Source of the DNA: CBDAPX01 sp965198725
Lineage (GTDB): Bacteria; Pseudomonadota; Alphaproteobacteria; Rhodobacterales; Rhodobacteraceae
Assembly (NCBI GenBank): GCA_965198725.1
Contig: CBDAPX010000001.1
Coordinates: 2,232,001 to 2,296,000, forward strand
DNA length: 64,000 nt
Direction of reading: 5' to 3'
Below the pieces are notes generated by a model, which worked only from the letters and a program-made list of their open reading frames with translations, searched no databases and had not been told where the DNA came from. Below, piece after piece: positions 54,483-63,041 of the stretch (its first letter is position 1; each line of letters starts with the position of its first letter). The position numbers and the translations under genes are program-made.

Positions 54483-54711
54483 TTACGTATCCTTTGCGCG
54501 CAGATCACCCGTTTAACATGGCGGTCTGAAGGGGCTTATCGCAAGTGGTGTGAAGGCTTTGTCACAGAGAGGTGAGGTCGAAAGGTTACCGTCCTAAGAA
54601 ATGAATTGAAAATATGGAATGTGATGGGTAGCGTTTGTGATGGGCAGTGTGAATATTAATTGAAATCCATTTTTTTGATTTGCCAAGTCTCATTTAGAGG
54701 AGCTAATCAAC

Positions 54712-55080
54712 GTGAAATATGTCGTTCAAGTCATTGCAGTTATTAGTTTTTGCGCCGTTTCTGGCCTCGCCTTTGCCGACGCGAGCAATAAGGTCAAGTA
54801 CAAGTCCAAAGTCAATCTGAAGGTCGGCCAGGCCACGATCGTGCACGGCCTGCGCGGTGAGTGTGGGAAACTCCCCACCAAGGCGGAACGGTCAAAAAGC
54901 AAAAGCAATCTCGACGCTAAATTGACCACCGGCCATATCGTATTTGGCAAAGCCGGCGTGCGTGGCAGCGGCAGCTGTGGCGGTGATACGCCGGTGTATG
55001 AAACGATTTTCGTCGCGGACCGTCCCGGTCGCGAAACCGTCAAAATCCATGGCGATACGGTGCGTATCGTCGTGAAATGA
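54712..55080 (+). CDS. small secreted basic protein
   Basis: The 122-residue protein starts at a GTG with AGAGGAG upstream and has a signal peptide (MKYVVQVIAVISFCAVSGLAFA). The mature part is basic (NKVKYKSKVNLKVGQATIV) with two Cys (LRGECGKLP; GSGSCGGDTP) and a C-terminus VKIHGDTVRIVVK. Lys/Ser-rich stretches recall small adhesins, but the family is not recognised. A hairpin at its 3' end (55086-55106) overlaps the dddP stop. Confidence 0.7.
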   Translation: MKYVVQVIAVISFCAVSGLAFADASNKVKYKSKVNLKVGQATIVHGLRGECGKLPTKAERSKSKSNLDAKLTTGHIVFGKAGVRGSGSCGGDTPVYETIFVADRPGRETVKIHGDTVRIVVK

Positions 55081-55085
55081 TGATC

Positions 55086-55106
55086 TGGGGCGCTGTCAGC
55101 GCCCCA
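55086..55106. terminator. hairpin between convergent gene ends (54712 gene and dddP)
   Basis: A ten-base perfect inverted repeat (55086-55095 with 55097-55106) around one central base spans the dddP stop codon. No T tract follows; the tight centre must open to form a loop. It is a candidate terminator for both strands. Confidence 0.45.
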
Positions 55107-56436
55107 TCAATGCGTCGTCGAAGGGGTAGGTGATCAGGTTTTCATACCCGTCCTCCGTGATGAGAACCTGATCTTCCAGCTTGATGGAAAAATCCCCGCC
55201 CTCGGCCCCGGCTAGGACCTCGACACACAACACCATGCCTGGTTCCAGCGGATAGTCATAAGCGCCCGGCACGGCTTTGTCCGGGTAAGCCACAAGCGGC
55301 CATTCATCGCATAAGCCCACACCGTGCATCAAACAGCCGTATTTCTGTTTCTGGAACTGGGCGTCCAGCATATGGGTATTGGCCGTCAGTTCTGGGATCA
55401 TGACGCCCGGTTTCAACATCTCCATATTGGTCATGATGTGCTCATGGGCATGCTGCATCGCATAGACCATATCCGGGCGCGGGGGGGTGTCGCCGATCCA
55501 CCATGTGCGTGAGATGTCGACACAAATGCCATAGCTGCCGACAAGGTCCGTGTCGAAAGCGATAATCTCATTGTTCTGCGTGATCCGTGGCCCGCATTCC
55601 TGAAACCATGGGTTCGTGCGGGGACCAGAGGCGAGCAGGCGGGTTTCGATCCATTCGCCGCCGCGCTTGATGTTTTCTGCGTGCAAAACGGCCCAGATAT
55701 CATCTTCTGACGTGTTGCCCTTGAGCACTTCGGTCCGGGCGAAATATTCCATCGCGGCGCAAGACGCCTCGCAGGCATTGACCGCACAGCGCATCGCCAG
55801 AATTTCATCGGGCCCTTTGACAGCGCGTGCCTTCTCGGTCAGCTCTTCGCCTTCCATAATCTCGAACCCTTGCGCCTCTAGCGCACGCAGCCCGTGCAGC
55901 ATGATCTTGTCGACGGCCAGACGTTTGTTGCCGCCGCCGTGCTCTTCAATCAGTTGTAGCACTTCGTTGGAAAAGACGTCCGCCGCGACATCCACCTTGT
56001 CGCCTCGGTCGAAGTAAAACAGATCAGCGCCGGACCGCTGTTCCCGGACCAACGGATTGAAGGTGCTGAGGAAAGGAGAGTTCTTGTAGTCCCAGATCAC
56101 CATGTAGCCATCCGCACAGATCAGCACCGCGCGAAACGGGTTATGCGTGTTCCACAGCTGCATGTTCGTGCTGTCAGTAGCGTATCGAATATTCAGCGGA
56201 TCAAACACCAGCAGCCCGCCATAGTCGCGGTCCACGATGTGCTGTGTCAGGCGTTTCCAACGGTATTCGCGCATCTGGGGCAGGTTGGGCAGGATCTGCC
56301 CGGCGGCTTCCCATTCCTTGAACGCGAGCTGTGTCGGTCCGATCTCGATCCTGTCGTTATTGTTTGGCGTATTGTCCCCCAACAGCGGCCCTTTCATCGG
56401 GTCGATTTTGCGCTGATCTCGGTAATGGGTGTTCAT
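55096..56436 (-). CDS. dddP: DMSP lyase DddP (M24 peptidase fold)
   Basis: DddP cleaves dimethylsulfoniopropionate (DMSP) to acrylate, dimethyl sulfide and a proton. The 446-residue sequence matches DddP throughout (MNTHYRDQRKIDP, LLVFDPLNIRYATDSTNMQL, SGPRTNPWFQECGPRI). The six metal ligands known for the family lie at the same positions: Asp295 and Asp297 (FDTDLVG), Asp307 (CVDISR), His371 (MHGVGLCDEWP), Glu406 and Glu421; Asp377, proposed as catalytic, is also present. So an active enzyme is expected. The ATG at 56436 has GGAGG upstream. It is divergent from the DUF3445 gene. Confidence 0.96.
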   Translation of the reverse strand: MNTHYRDQRKIDPMKGPLLGDNTPNNNDRIEIGPTQLAFKEWEAAGQILPNLPQMREYRWKRLTQHIVDRDYGGLLVFDPLNIRYATDSTNMQLWNTHNPFRAVLICADGYMVIWDYKNSPFLSTFNPLVREQRSGADLFYFDRGDKVDVAADVFSNEVLQLIEEHGGGNKRLAVDKIMLHGLRALEAQGFEIMEGEELTEKARAVKGPDEILAMRCAVNACEASCAAMEYFARTEVLKGNTSEDDIWAVLHAENIKRGGEWIETRLLASGPRTNPWFQECGPRITQNNEIIAFDTDLVGSYGICVDISRTWWIGDTPPRPDMVYAMQHAHEHIMTNMEMLKPGVMIPELTANTHMLDAQFQKQKYGCLMHGVGLCDEWPLVAYPDKAVPGAYDYPLEPGMVLCVEVLAGAEGGDFSIKLEDQVLITEDGYENLITYPFDDALMGR

Positions 56437-56560
56437 GGTGTGCCTCCCCGCGATGCAATTCATGGTGCAGGCCCACAGGCCAATCGATCAATTCCGAAAC
56501 CGACCATCTCACGTGTCGTTTTTGGCCGACGCGCTGGCCCGGGTTTGCTATGCCAATGGC

Positions 56561-57322
56561 ATGAACACACCGTTACAGACCCGCCTGCCTTATGATTTTC
56601 GAACACCCCCACGGTTGCCGGGAATACGCCCCACGCATATGGAGGCGTGGCTGGATGCGGATGAGGCGCAGCATGGCCAATTGGCCTATCGCGACCGCCT
56701 GATTGCAGAACGTCGCGATGCTGTACTGGCCATGCATGAAGATGCCACGCCCGCCGCGTTGGAATTGTTGGACCTTGTTCTGGCACAGGCCTATCCGGGG
56801 TTTGCGGCGGCGGACAGCGTCAGGCGCCAAGACGGGCAGGTGGTTGCGATCAACCGTTCAGACCCGATGGCCACGCTGGGTCGGTTGATCCAAGAGGATC
56901 TTTGCATTTTACAAAAGTGTGGTGATGAACACGTTTTGACCGCAGTCGCTTTGTGTTTTCCGGCCAGCTGGCTTTTGTCCGAAAAATTCATGCGCCCGCT
57001 CATCGGGATACATGACCCTGTTGATGAATATGATGACGATCTTGCGCGCCGTGTGCAGCGCCTGTTTGACGGGGTCCAGCCATCGCGCCCCTTATGGCGT
57101 TTCAACGCGCTGTGGTATGCAGACCCGGATTTGCATCAACCGCGCAGTGAAACCGCGCGTCGACCGGAACGGGCCGCTAAATCTGCGGATTATCTGCGAA
57201 GTGAGCGTCAGGTGATCCTGCGGTTGCCGCAGACGGATGCAGTGGTCTTTTCGATCCACACTTACGTCATTGCGCGAGAGATGGTGGTTGCCCAATTCGG
57301 CGATGTGTCGGCCCCGGCATAG
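56561..57322 (+). CDS. DUF3445 family protein (heme-dependent oxidative N-demethylase-like)
   Basis: The 253-residue protein matches DUF3445: LPYDFRTPPRLPGIRPTHME, RLIQEDLCILQKCGDEHVLT, CFPASWLLSEKFMRPLIGIH and LRSERQVILRLPQTDAVVFS. Family members include the heme-containing alpha subunit of an oxidative N-demethylase. No other subunit gene is adjacent. Its start (MNTPLQTRLPYDF) at 56561 has no clear ribosome binding site; the frame stays open upstream. It is divergent from dddP by 124 bases, which may link it to methylated osmolyte use, an inference from position. Confidence 0.8.
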   Translation: MNTPLQTRLPYDFRTPPRLPGIRPTHMEAWLDADEAQHGQLAYRDRLIAERRDAVLAMHEDATPAALELLDLVLAQAYPGFAAADSVRRQDGQVVAINRSDPMATLGRLIQEDLCILQKCGDEHVLTAVALCFPASWLLSEKFMRPLIGIHDPVDEYDDDLARRVQRLFDGVQPSRPLWRFNALWYADPDLHQPRSETARRPERAAKSADYLRSERQVILRLPQTDAVVFSIHTYVIAREMVVAQFGDVSAPA

Positions 57323-57343
57323 CGCGGGACCGACAGCGGGTCA

Positions 57344-57967
57344 TCAGACCGGCAGGTACGATACGGCGCTCGCCAAAGCGCCCGTCGTCTGCAGCATGGT
57401 CAGTAGGCCTGTGTAGGCCAGAACATGCGTGTTCAGACGGAAGTCTTCGCCTTTGACCAGGTTGACAGCTGCCAAGGGCACAGCGACGGGCGCTGACATA
57501 AAGGCGATAACGCCTGTCATGCCCCAGCTTGCCAGCCGACGAATGTCGGTTTCGGCGGCTTCCTGAACGTCTTCACTGGACACTTCGTCCGGACGCGGTT
57601 CGGTGCGGAAGGCCAATGCAAGCGCTTCTTCTTCGGTCAGCTCTACAATGCCTTCGTTCTTGAAGCCGGGCTTTTCGCCGGAAATGGCGGCGTAGCGATT
57701 TGTGATGCTCTGTTCTGTTTCATCCACTGGCGCAAAGCGTTCGCCCGAGGCGTACAACACCTCTTGGCGGCCGCGCACACGTCGCGGCGATACGCGATGG
57801 AACACGCCCATGAAACGGGAGACTGGCAACTTGGTAGACGGGTCCAGCCATTCCACAATCTCGGCGCCGTATGCTTCGATGATCCGGTACATCATAACGA
57901 CCAAAAGCAACTGCGAATGGTCAACATCGTCCGCGCCTGTATCAACGGGGCGCAAAGAGATGGTCAT
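57344..57967 (-). CDS. membrane protein of unknown family
   Basis: The 207-residue protein has a charged soluble N-terminus (SLRPVDTGADDVDHSQLLLV, RFMGVFHRVSPRRVRGRQEV), an acidic middle (ELTEEEALALAFRTEPRPDE) and two C-terminal membrane segments (MTGVIAFMSAPVAVPLAAV; VLAYTGLLTMLQTTGALASA). I do not recognise the family. The ATG at 57967 is chosen over a TTG 14 codons upstream; neither has a good ribosome binding site. It is convergent with DUF3445 (22-base gap). Confidence 0.65.
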   Translation of the reverse strand: MTISLRPVDTGADDVDHSQLLLVVMMYRIIEAYGAEIVEWLDPSTKLPVSRFMGVFHRVSPRRVRGRQEVLYASGERFAPVDETEQSITNRYAAISGEKPGFKNEGIVELTEEEALALAFRTEPRPDEVSSEDVQEAAETDIRRLASWGMTGVIAFMSAPVAVPLAAVNLVKGEDFRLNTHVLAYTGLLTMLQTTGALASAVSYLPV

Positions 57968-58426
57968 GCGGGATTGCGTGTTGAACTGACCATTTGCCTG
58001 ATCGTTCAAACCAGACGCTCGGTCGAGCCGAATGCTCCGGTTCTGACTTCAATGCAACAGCATACCGCGACGACGTTATGCGCGCCGTCGAGGGACTTGG
58101 TAGACTTTGACGTTCAACCGGGTGGCCGTAGTCTTCTAAGGTTGCCGTCACGATGCGGCAAAATTTATCCAGCCCACGTCCTTGGTCGCAATTGAATGTC
58201 AGTCCACCGTGATATCTTTCTGCTCGGGTCACAGCGAATTACTCCAAAGGTTATCGTGACACCCTTTTTAGGAGAGTATTTTGAGCACAATTGAGCCGAA
58301 TTCATTTGAAATCGTGGCATTGAACAGTTTTCTGAAAATTGATCACGATCCGGAAACAGCAGAAAACATAGGTCTTTAGCTGTTTCCGCCGGTCAAAAGT
58401 GTCATAAAAGTGGCAAAGTGAATGGG
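57968..58426. other. 459-base stretch without a firm gene
   Basis: This region lies between the 57344-57967 gene and the frameshifted transglycosylase. It contains one small frame with a ribosome binding site (58281-58379, described separately) and is AT-rich after about 58240. I see no tRNA, repeat or recognisable protein in the rest. It should hold the promoter of the minus-strand gene at 57344-57967. Confidence 0.4.
58281..58379 (+). CDS. possible 32-residue small protein
   Basis: A TTG codon six bases after GGAG opens a 32-residue frame starting MSTIEPNSFEIVALNSF, ending DPETAENIGL. The ribosome binding site is good and the peptide is acidic and protein-like, but it is short, starts at a rare codon and lies in an AT-rich spacer, so it could be chance. 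Confidence 0.25.
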   Translation: MSTIEPNSFEIVALNSFLKIDHDPETAENIGL

Positions 58427-59228
58427 TTAACGATCGATATCAGCCGCCATCAACGCGATGGCCTGTTGATACACGGTTGCGGCATTCCATTGCTCTATAA
58501 CGGAAAAATTTGGTTCACCTTGTTGGTAACCCTTGCCAGGGCGCCACCCTTTTGCGCGCAGAAAGTTCGCGGTGGAGGCAAGCGCATCCGTAACATTGTA
58601 AAAATCGACTTTACCATCACCGGTTGCATCCACCCCATAGGTCAGAGCGTTCCCAGGTAGAAATTGTGTATGACCCAGCTCCCCGTGCTTGGCCCCTAAC
58701 GTCGCCGAAGTCAGGGTTCCGCCGTCCACAAGCTTGAGTGCGCCGATAGGCATGAGGGATGAAAAACTCGGACCGTCTGCAATCATACGCTAACGTTGTG
58801 ATTGCAGAGACGATGCGGCTGTCGCCCATAAAACCGCCAAAGGCCGTTTCCATTCCATGGATCGCCAACAGGACGCCTGCGGGCACGCCGTACTGTCGTT
58901 CTAGTGTTGCATAGAACTGCGGATTGCGCGCCTTACGCTTGCGGCCTTGTGCCACGATCGTGGCGGACCCGCGCACCTGCATGAATTTGTCCAGGCTATA
59001 GCGGAACGACTTTTGGTTCCGGTCCGCGGCAATGGTCCTGTCTGCGTATTGAGCTTGAGAGAGGGCGTTTAGGCCCGACTTCTTTACCCCCGCGCGTTTT
59101 GCGGTTTTGGCGAACTCCGCTTTCCATGCTTCGAACCCCGCAGAGGTGTTGCCGCAAGTGGCGGCCGAAACGCCCCCCGCAGATGTCAGGAAAACAAGTG
59201 CTACGATTGCGATGCCGGAGAATTTCAT
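58427..59228 (-). pseudogene. lytic murein transglycosylase (MltB-like), frameshifted
   Basis: The 5' part encodes a signal peptide (MKFSGIAIVALVFLTSAGGV) and the SLT_2 catalytic start, with the catalytic Glu in AIHGMETAFGGFMGDSR. At about 58755 the frame shifts after EFFIPH; the real continuation, IGALKLVDGGTLTSATLGA with HGELGHTQFLPGNALTYGVD, runs in the next frame to 58427. Removing one base restores a 266-residue enzyme that cleaves peptidoglycan to 1,6-anhydromuropeptides. The region is 802 bases, one over a whole frame. Either the gene is broken or there is an indel error in the sequence. Confidence 0.85.
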
Positions 59229-59316
59229 GGCGTAATTTGCCCTATCGTTTTTTTAAATCTGGACCAGTGTAACATGAAACCGTCGCGCCAAGGCGCAGAA
59301 AAGGCCGATGACGGCG

Positions 59317-61512
59317 TTAGACAGCCTTGGCGATTTCCAGAACCAATCGCACCAGCTCTTCTTCCAGGTCGTTCTCTGCCAGCGCCGACAGCGGCGATCT
59401 GGGATCATTGAAGGCTTGGAACTGTTCGATTTCCGGATGTAACGAAAAAGGGCAGGGCCGCACGACAAGCGGGAACAGCGTCAGCTGGCGTCGCTCATGC
59501 TCTGCGAAAAGCGCGGGCAGCTCTGTCGTGAATATGTAATTGGACGCTAAGAAGTCGTTGGACAAAAACAGCACTGAAACGTTCGCCCGCGCGATGTAGT
59601 CAAAGAGCTTCTCTTCCCACTTTTCGCCAGTTTGAATGGATCTGTCCCAATAAACCTCGACCAGCCCGCGCCGTTCCAAAATCGCAAAAGCGGTTTTGAC
59701 ACGGCTGACCCAAGCCTCATCTTCCCGGGCATAGCTGAAGAACACGCGCGGCTTGGTGGCTGGCGTGTCCTCTTCTGTGGCGACCTCTATCGAAACGGCA
59801 CTTGGCGCAACCTCAATGGGAAGTTCACGCGCAGGTGCCTTGGGCGTCGCGGCAAGGTCGATGGCCTGGCTTGGGGTTTCTGTGTCGAGATCGAATTTTT
59901 CGAGTTCGGCCCGGATACGTTCTGAATCTTCGTCAGAAATCGAACCAGTTTGTGAAATGGTCACATCCTGTTTTTCACCGGTTTGTTTTTCCATCGCCGA
60001 GATCGTCAAAAGCCCATCGGCATCCAAGTCAAAGGTCACTTCGATCTGCGGCATGCCTTTTGGCGCTGGCGGGATGTTATACAAATGAAACTGACCCAGC
60101 AGCTTGTTATCTGCGGCCATTTCGTTTTCGCCTTGGTGGATATTGATGGTGACGGCGTTTTGATTGTCCTCTGCCGTTGAAAAGACATGTGTTTGCCGGG
60201 TCGGAACGGTCGTGTTGCGGTCAATGACCCGTGTAAAGACACCGCCCAGCGTCTCAAGCCCTACAGACAGCGGATTGACGTCCATCAAGACAAAATCCGT
60301 GATGACACCCTGCAACGCCCCGGCTTTGATCGCTGCGCCAAGCGCAACTGCATCTTCACGACGAAGCGCGCCAAAGAGTTTGTGCTCGCCAAACATCTCT
60401 GACAACCGGTTTCGTACGGCAGGCATTCGGGTGCTGCCGCCAACCAGAACGACCGTATCAATGCTTGCCCGCGATAGACCGGCGTCTTTCAGCGCAACAT
60501 CGACAAGTTTGGTCGCTCTTTTTACCAAGGGTTCGATGATGCCGTTCAGGCGTGACCGGCTTAACGTCACATCCATATGGATTGGCTTGCCGCGTGCCGT
60601 GGCCAGGAACGGAAGATTTATGCGTGCCTCTGCGGTTTGGGTGAGATCGATTTTGGCCTGCTCGGCCGCATGTTTCAGGCGGTTTCGGGCCGCGGGATCG
60701 GCAAGGACGTTAACACCTTCGGACGCTTGAAACTCGGCCGCAAGATATTCAATGATGGCAAAGTCAAAGTCTTCGCCGCCCAGCATCATGTCGCCATGTG
60801 TCGCTTTGACTTCGAAAACCGCTTTTTCAATTTGAACGATCGACACGTCCAACGTGCCTCCGCCCAAATCAAAGACGACAATTTTTTCGTTAACTTTCCT
60901 ACCAAGGGAATAGTTCAGGGCCGCCATCGTCGGCTCGGTTTCCAACCGGACAACGTCAAACCCGGCAATCCGGGCGGCATCGCGCGTCGCGCGCCGCTGC
61001 GTTTCATCAAAATAGGCGGGCACGGTAATGACTGACTGTGTCACGGTTTCCCCGATATAAGCCTCTGCCGTTTCCTTCATTTTCTTGAGAAGCAAAGCGC
61101 TGATCTGTGTCGGCGTATAGGGAGACCCGTCCAGCCGGATCATCGCCTCGTTGTTTTCCCCGGCGACGATCTCGTAGGGCAGCAGCCGTTTCAGCGCCTT
61201 GACCGCGCGGTCATCCACCTTGCGACCGATCAGACGTTTGGCTGAGAACGCGACAGAGTCCGGCGTTTGCAGCGCAGCACGCAACGCATGTTCACCCACC
61301 GTCCATCCGGATGTTTCGCGGCTGACATAAGACGGGGTGGTGCCGGATCCTTCTGTGTTTCGAATGATGACCGGGCCGTTTTCGGTCCAAACAGCGACAC
61401 GCACACTGGTCGTGCCAAGGTCAATACCGACCACCGGTGCGGAACCAAAAGATGCGGGGCGAGGGGAAGCGTTTTTTGTCACAACAGGTTTCTGAAAAAG
61501 GCGATTTCGCAC
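59317..61512 (-). CDS. Hsp70 (DnaK)-TIR domain fusion protein
   Basis: The 731-residue protein has a complete Hsp70 nucleotide-binding domain (residues 28-405): GIDLGTTSVRVAV (29-41), Lys92, DLGGGTLDVSI with Thr220, Glu193, and VGGSTRMPAVRNRL (357-370). The linker VLMDVNPLSVGLE (408-420) and a substrate-binding beta domain (to about 525) follow. Only a short lid helix remains (about 525-545), then a linker and a TIR domain (588-731): VFFSYAREDEAW, the BB-loop region YWDRSIQTGEKWEEK, and NYIFTTELPALF with Glu664 at the position of the NADase catalytic Glu. A chaperone-gated TIR effector is inferred. GTG at 61512 is used; GTG at 61482 is possible. It lies 86 bases after glnA, beyond a terminator. 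Confidence 0.93.
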   Translation of the reverse strand: MRNRLFQKPVVTKNASPRPASFGSAPVVGIDLGTTSVRVAVWTENGPVIIRNTEGSGTTPSYVSRETSGWTVGEHALRAALQTPDSVAFSAKRLIGRKVDDRAVKALKRLLPYEIVAGENNEAMIRLDGSPYTPTQISALLLKKMKETAEAYIGETVTQSVITVPAYFDETQRRATRDAARIAGFDVVRLETEPTMAALNYSLGRKVNEKIVVFDLGGGTLDVSIVQIEKAVFEVKATHGDMMLGGEDFDFAIIEYLAAEFQASEGVNVLADPAARNRLKHAAEQAKIDLTQTAEARINLPFLATARGKPIHMDVTLSRSRLNGIIEPLVKRATKLVDVALKDAGLSRASIDTVVLVGGSTRMPAVRNRLSEMFGEHKLFGALRREDAVALGAAIKAGALQGVITDFVLMDVNPLSVGLETLGGVFTRVIDRNTTVPTRQTHVFSTAEDNQNAVTINIHQGENEMAADNKLLGQFHLYNIPPAPKGMPQIEVTFDLDADGLLTISAMEKQTGEKQDVTISQTGSISDEDSERIRAELEKFDLDTETPSQAIDLAATPKAPARELPIEVAPSAVSIEVATEEDTPATKPRVFFSYAREDEAWVSRVKTAFAILERRGLVEVYWDRSIQTGEKWEEKLFDYIARANVSVLFLSNDFLASNYIFTTELPALFAEHERRQLTLFPLVVRPCPFSLHPEIEQFQAFNDPRSPLSALAENDLEEELVRLVLEIAKAV

Positions 61513-61542
61513 AAAGGTTATCGGATCGCCAACAACCTGCCA

Positions 61543-61575
61543 AACAAAAGCGGGCGCCTCAATCGAGGCGCCCGC
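61543..61575 (-). terminator. intrinsic terminator of glnA
   Basis: On the minus strand an 11-base perfect GC-rich stem (61575-61565 with 61560-61550) with a four-base loop is followed by a T-rich tract. It lies 24 bases after the glnA stop and only about 30 bases before the Hsp70-TIR start, so that gene either relies on read-through or has a compact promoter within the terminator region. Confidence 0.88.
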
Positions 61576-61598
61576 AATTTTTCAACCAATACCGCTGA

Positions 61599-63005
61599 CT
61601 AGCAGCTGTAGTACATGCCGAACTCAACAGGGTGCGGCGTGTGCTCGTAGGTTTCGATCTCTTCCATCTTCAGAGCGATATAGCCTTCGATCTGGTCTTT
61701 GGTGAACACGTCACCGGCCAGCAGGAAGTCCATGTCTGCTTGCAGCTCTTCCATAGCTTCGCGCAGCGAGCCACAGACGGTCGGGATGCCTGCCAGCTCT
61801 TCTGGTGGCAGATCATAGAGGTCTTTGTCAGAAGGCTCGCCCGGATCGATCTTGTTCTTGATGCCGTCAATGCCGGCCATCAACAGCGCCGAGAAGCACA
61901 GGTAGGGGTTCGCGGACGGATCCGGGAAACGGGCCTCAACACGCTTGGCTTTCGGGCTTTCGGTCCATGGGATACGGACGCAACCGGACCGGTTCCGGGC
62001 GGAATAAGCGCGCAGAACAGGCGCTTCGAAGCCCGGGATCAGACGCTTGTAGCTGTTGGTCGACGGGTTGGTGAAGGCGTTCAGCGCTTTGGCGTGCTTC
62101 AGGATGCCGCCAATGAACCACAGGGCCTCATCCGACAGATCAGCATACTTGTCGCCAGCAAAGAGCGGCTTGCCGTCTTTCCAGATCGACATGTTGACGT
62201 GCATGCCGGTGCCGTTGTCGCCTGCAATTGGCTTTGGCATGAAGGTTGCCGATTTGCCGTAAGCATGCGCCACGTTGTGGATCACGTATTTGTATTTCTG
62301 AAGTTCGTCGCCTTGCTTGGTCACCGAACCAAAGATCAGGCCCAACTCGTGCTGGCAGGACGCCACTTCGTGGTGGTGCTTGTCGACCTTCATGCCCAGA
62401 CGCTTCATCGTCGAGAGCATTTCGGAACGCAGGTCCTGGCTTTCGTCGATCGGGTTGACCGGGAAATAGCCGCCTTTGACGCCTGGGCGGTGGCCCATGT
62501 TGCCCATCTCGTATTCTGTGTCGGTGTTCCAGGACGCGTCGGTTGCGTCAACTTCGTAGGACACTTTGTTGATCGAGTTGGAGTACTGGACGTTGTCGAA
62601 GAGGAAGAATTCCGCCTCTGGACCCATGTAGGCAACGTCACCAATGCCCGAAGACTTCAGGTACGCTTCGGCTTTTTCGGCTGTGCCACGCGGGTCACGC
62701 TCATACGCTTCGCCAGTGTCTGGTTCGACGATCGAGCAGTGAATACAAACGGTTTTTTCCGCGTAGAACGGGTCGATGTATACGCTTTCCGTGTCGGGCA
62801 TCAGTTTCATGTCCGATGCTTCGATCGATTTCCAGCCAGCGATCGACGAGCCGTCAAACATGAAGCCTTCTTCGAGGAAGTCCTCGTCAACCTGGTCCGC
62901 CATCACGGTCACGTGCTGAAGCTTACCGCGCGGATCGGTGAAGCGAATATCGACATATGCCGCTTCTTCGTCCGCGATCAGCTTAAGAACTGCGTCCTTA
63001 CTCAT
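61599..63005 (-). CDS. glnA: glutamine synthetase type I
   Basis: GlnA makes glutamine from glutamate and ammonia. The 468-residue type I enzyme has FMFDGSSIAGWKSIEASDM (near residue 50), the ATP/metal motif GPEAEFFLFD, MPKPIAGDNGTGMHVNMS and the adenylylation tyrosine Tyr397 in DLYDLPPEE, at the exact family position, so it should be controlled by GlnE adenylylation. It follows glnB by 36 bases in the standard glnBA order. Confidence 0.97.
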   Translation of the reverse strand: MSKDAVLKLIADEEAAYVDIRFTDPRGKLQHVTVMADQVDEDFLEEGFMFDGSSIAGWKSIEASDMKLMPDTESVYIDPFYAEKTVCIHCSIVEPDTGEAYERDPRGTAEKAEAYLKSSGIGDVAYMGPEAEFFLFDNVQYSNSINKVSYEVDATDASWNTDTEYEMGNMGHRPGVKGGYFPVNPIDESQDLRSEMLSTMKRLGMKVDKHHHEVASCQHELGLIFGSVTKQGDELQKYKYVIHNVAHAYGKSATFMPKPIAGDNGTGMHVNMSIWKDGKPLFAGDKYADLSDEALWFIGGILKHAKALNAFTNPSTNSYKRLIPGFEAPVLRAYSARNRSGCVRIPWTESPKAKRVEARFPDPSANPYLCFSALLMAGIDGIKNKIDPGEPSDKDLYDLPPEELAGIPTVCGSLREAMEELQADMDFLLAGDVFTKDQIEGYIALKMEEIETYEHTPHPVEFGMYYSC

Positions 63006-63041
63006 TCCGTTGGATCCTCTTTATTGAGTAGTTGAGTTGTA

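Noticed and set aside
59317..61512. Assembly chimera of a dnaK gene and a TIR gene
   Set aside because: The frame is continuous with no stop or compositional break at the junction, and the linker is a normal flexible Pro/Ala/Glu-rich segment. Only long reads could prove it.
61632..63035. A 467-residue frame opposite glnA
   Set aside because: It is the antisense of a well-defined glutamine synthetase and has no recognisable motif.
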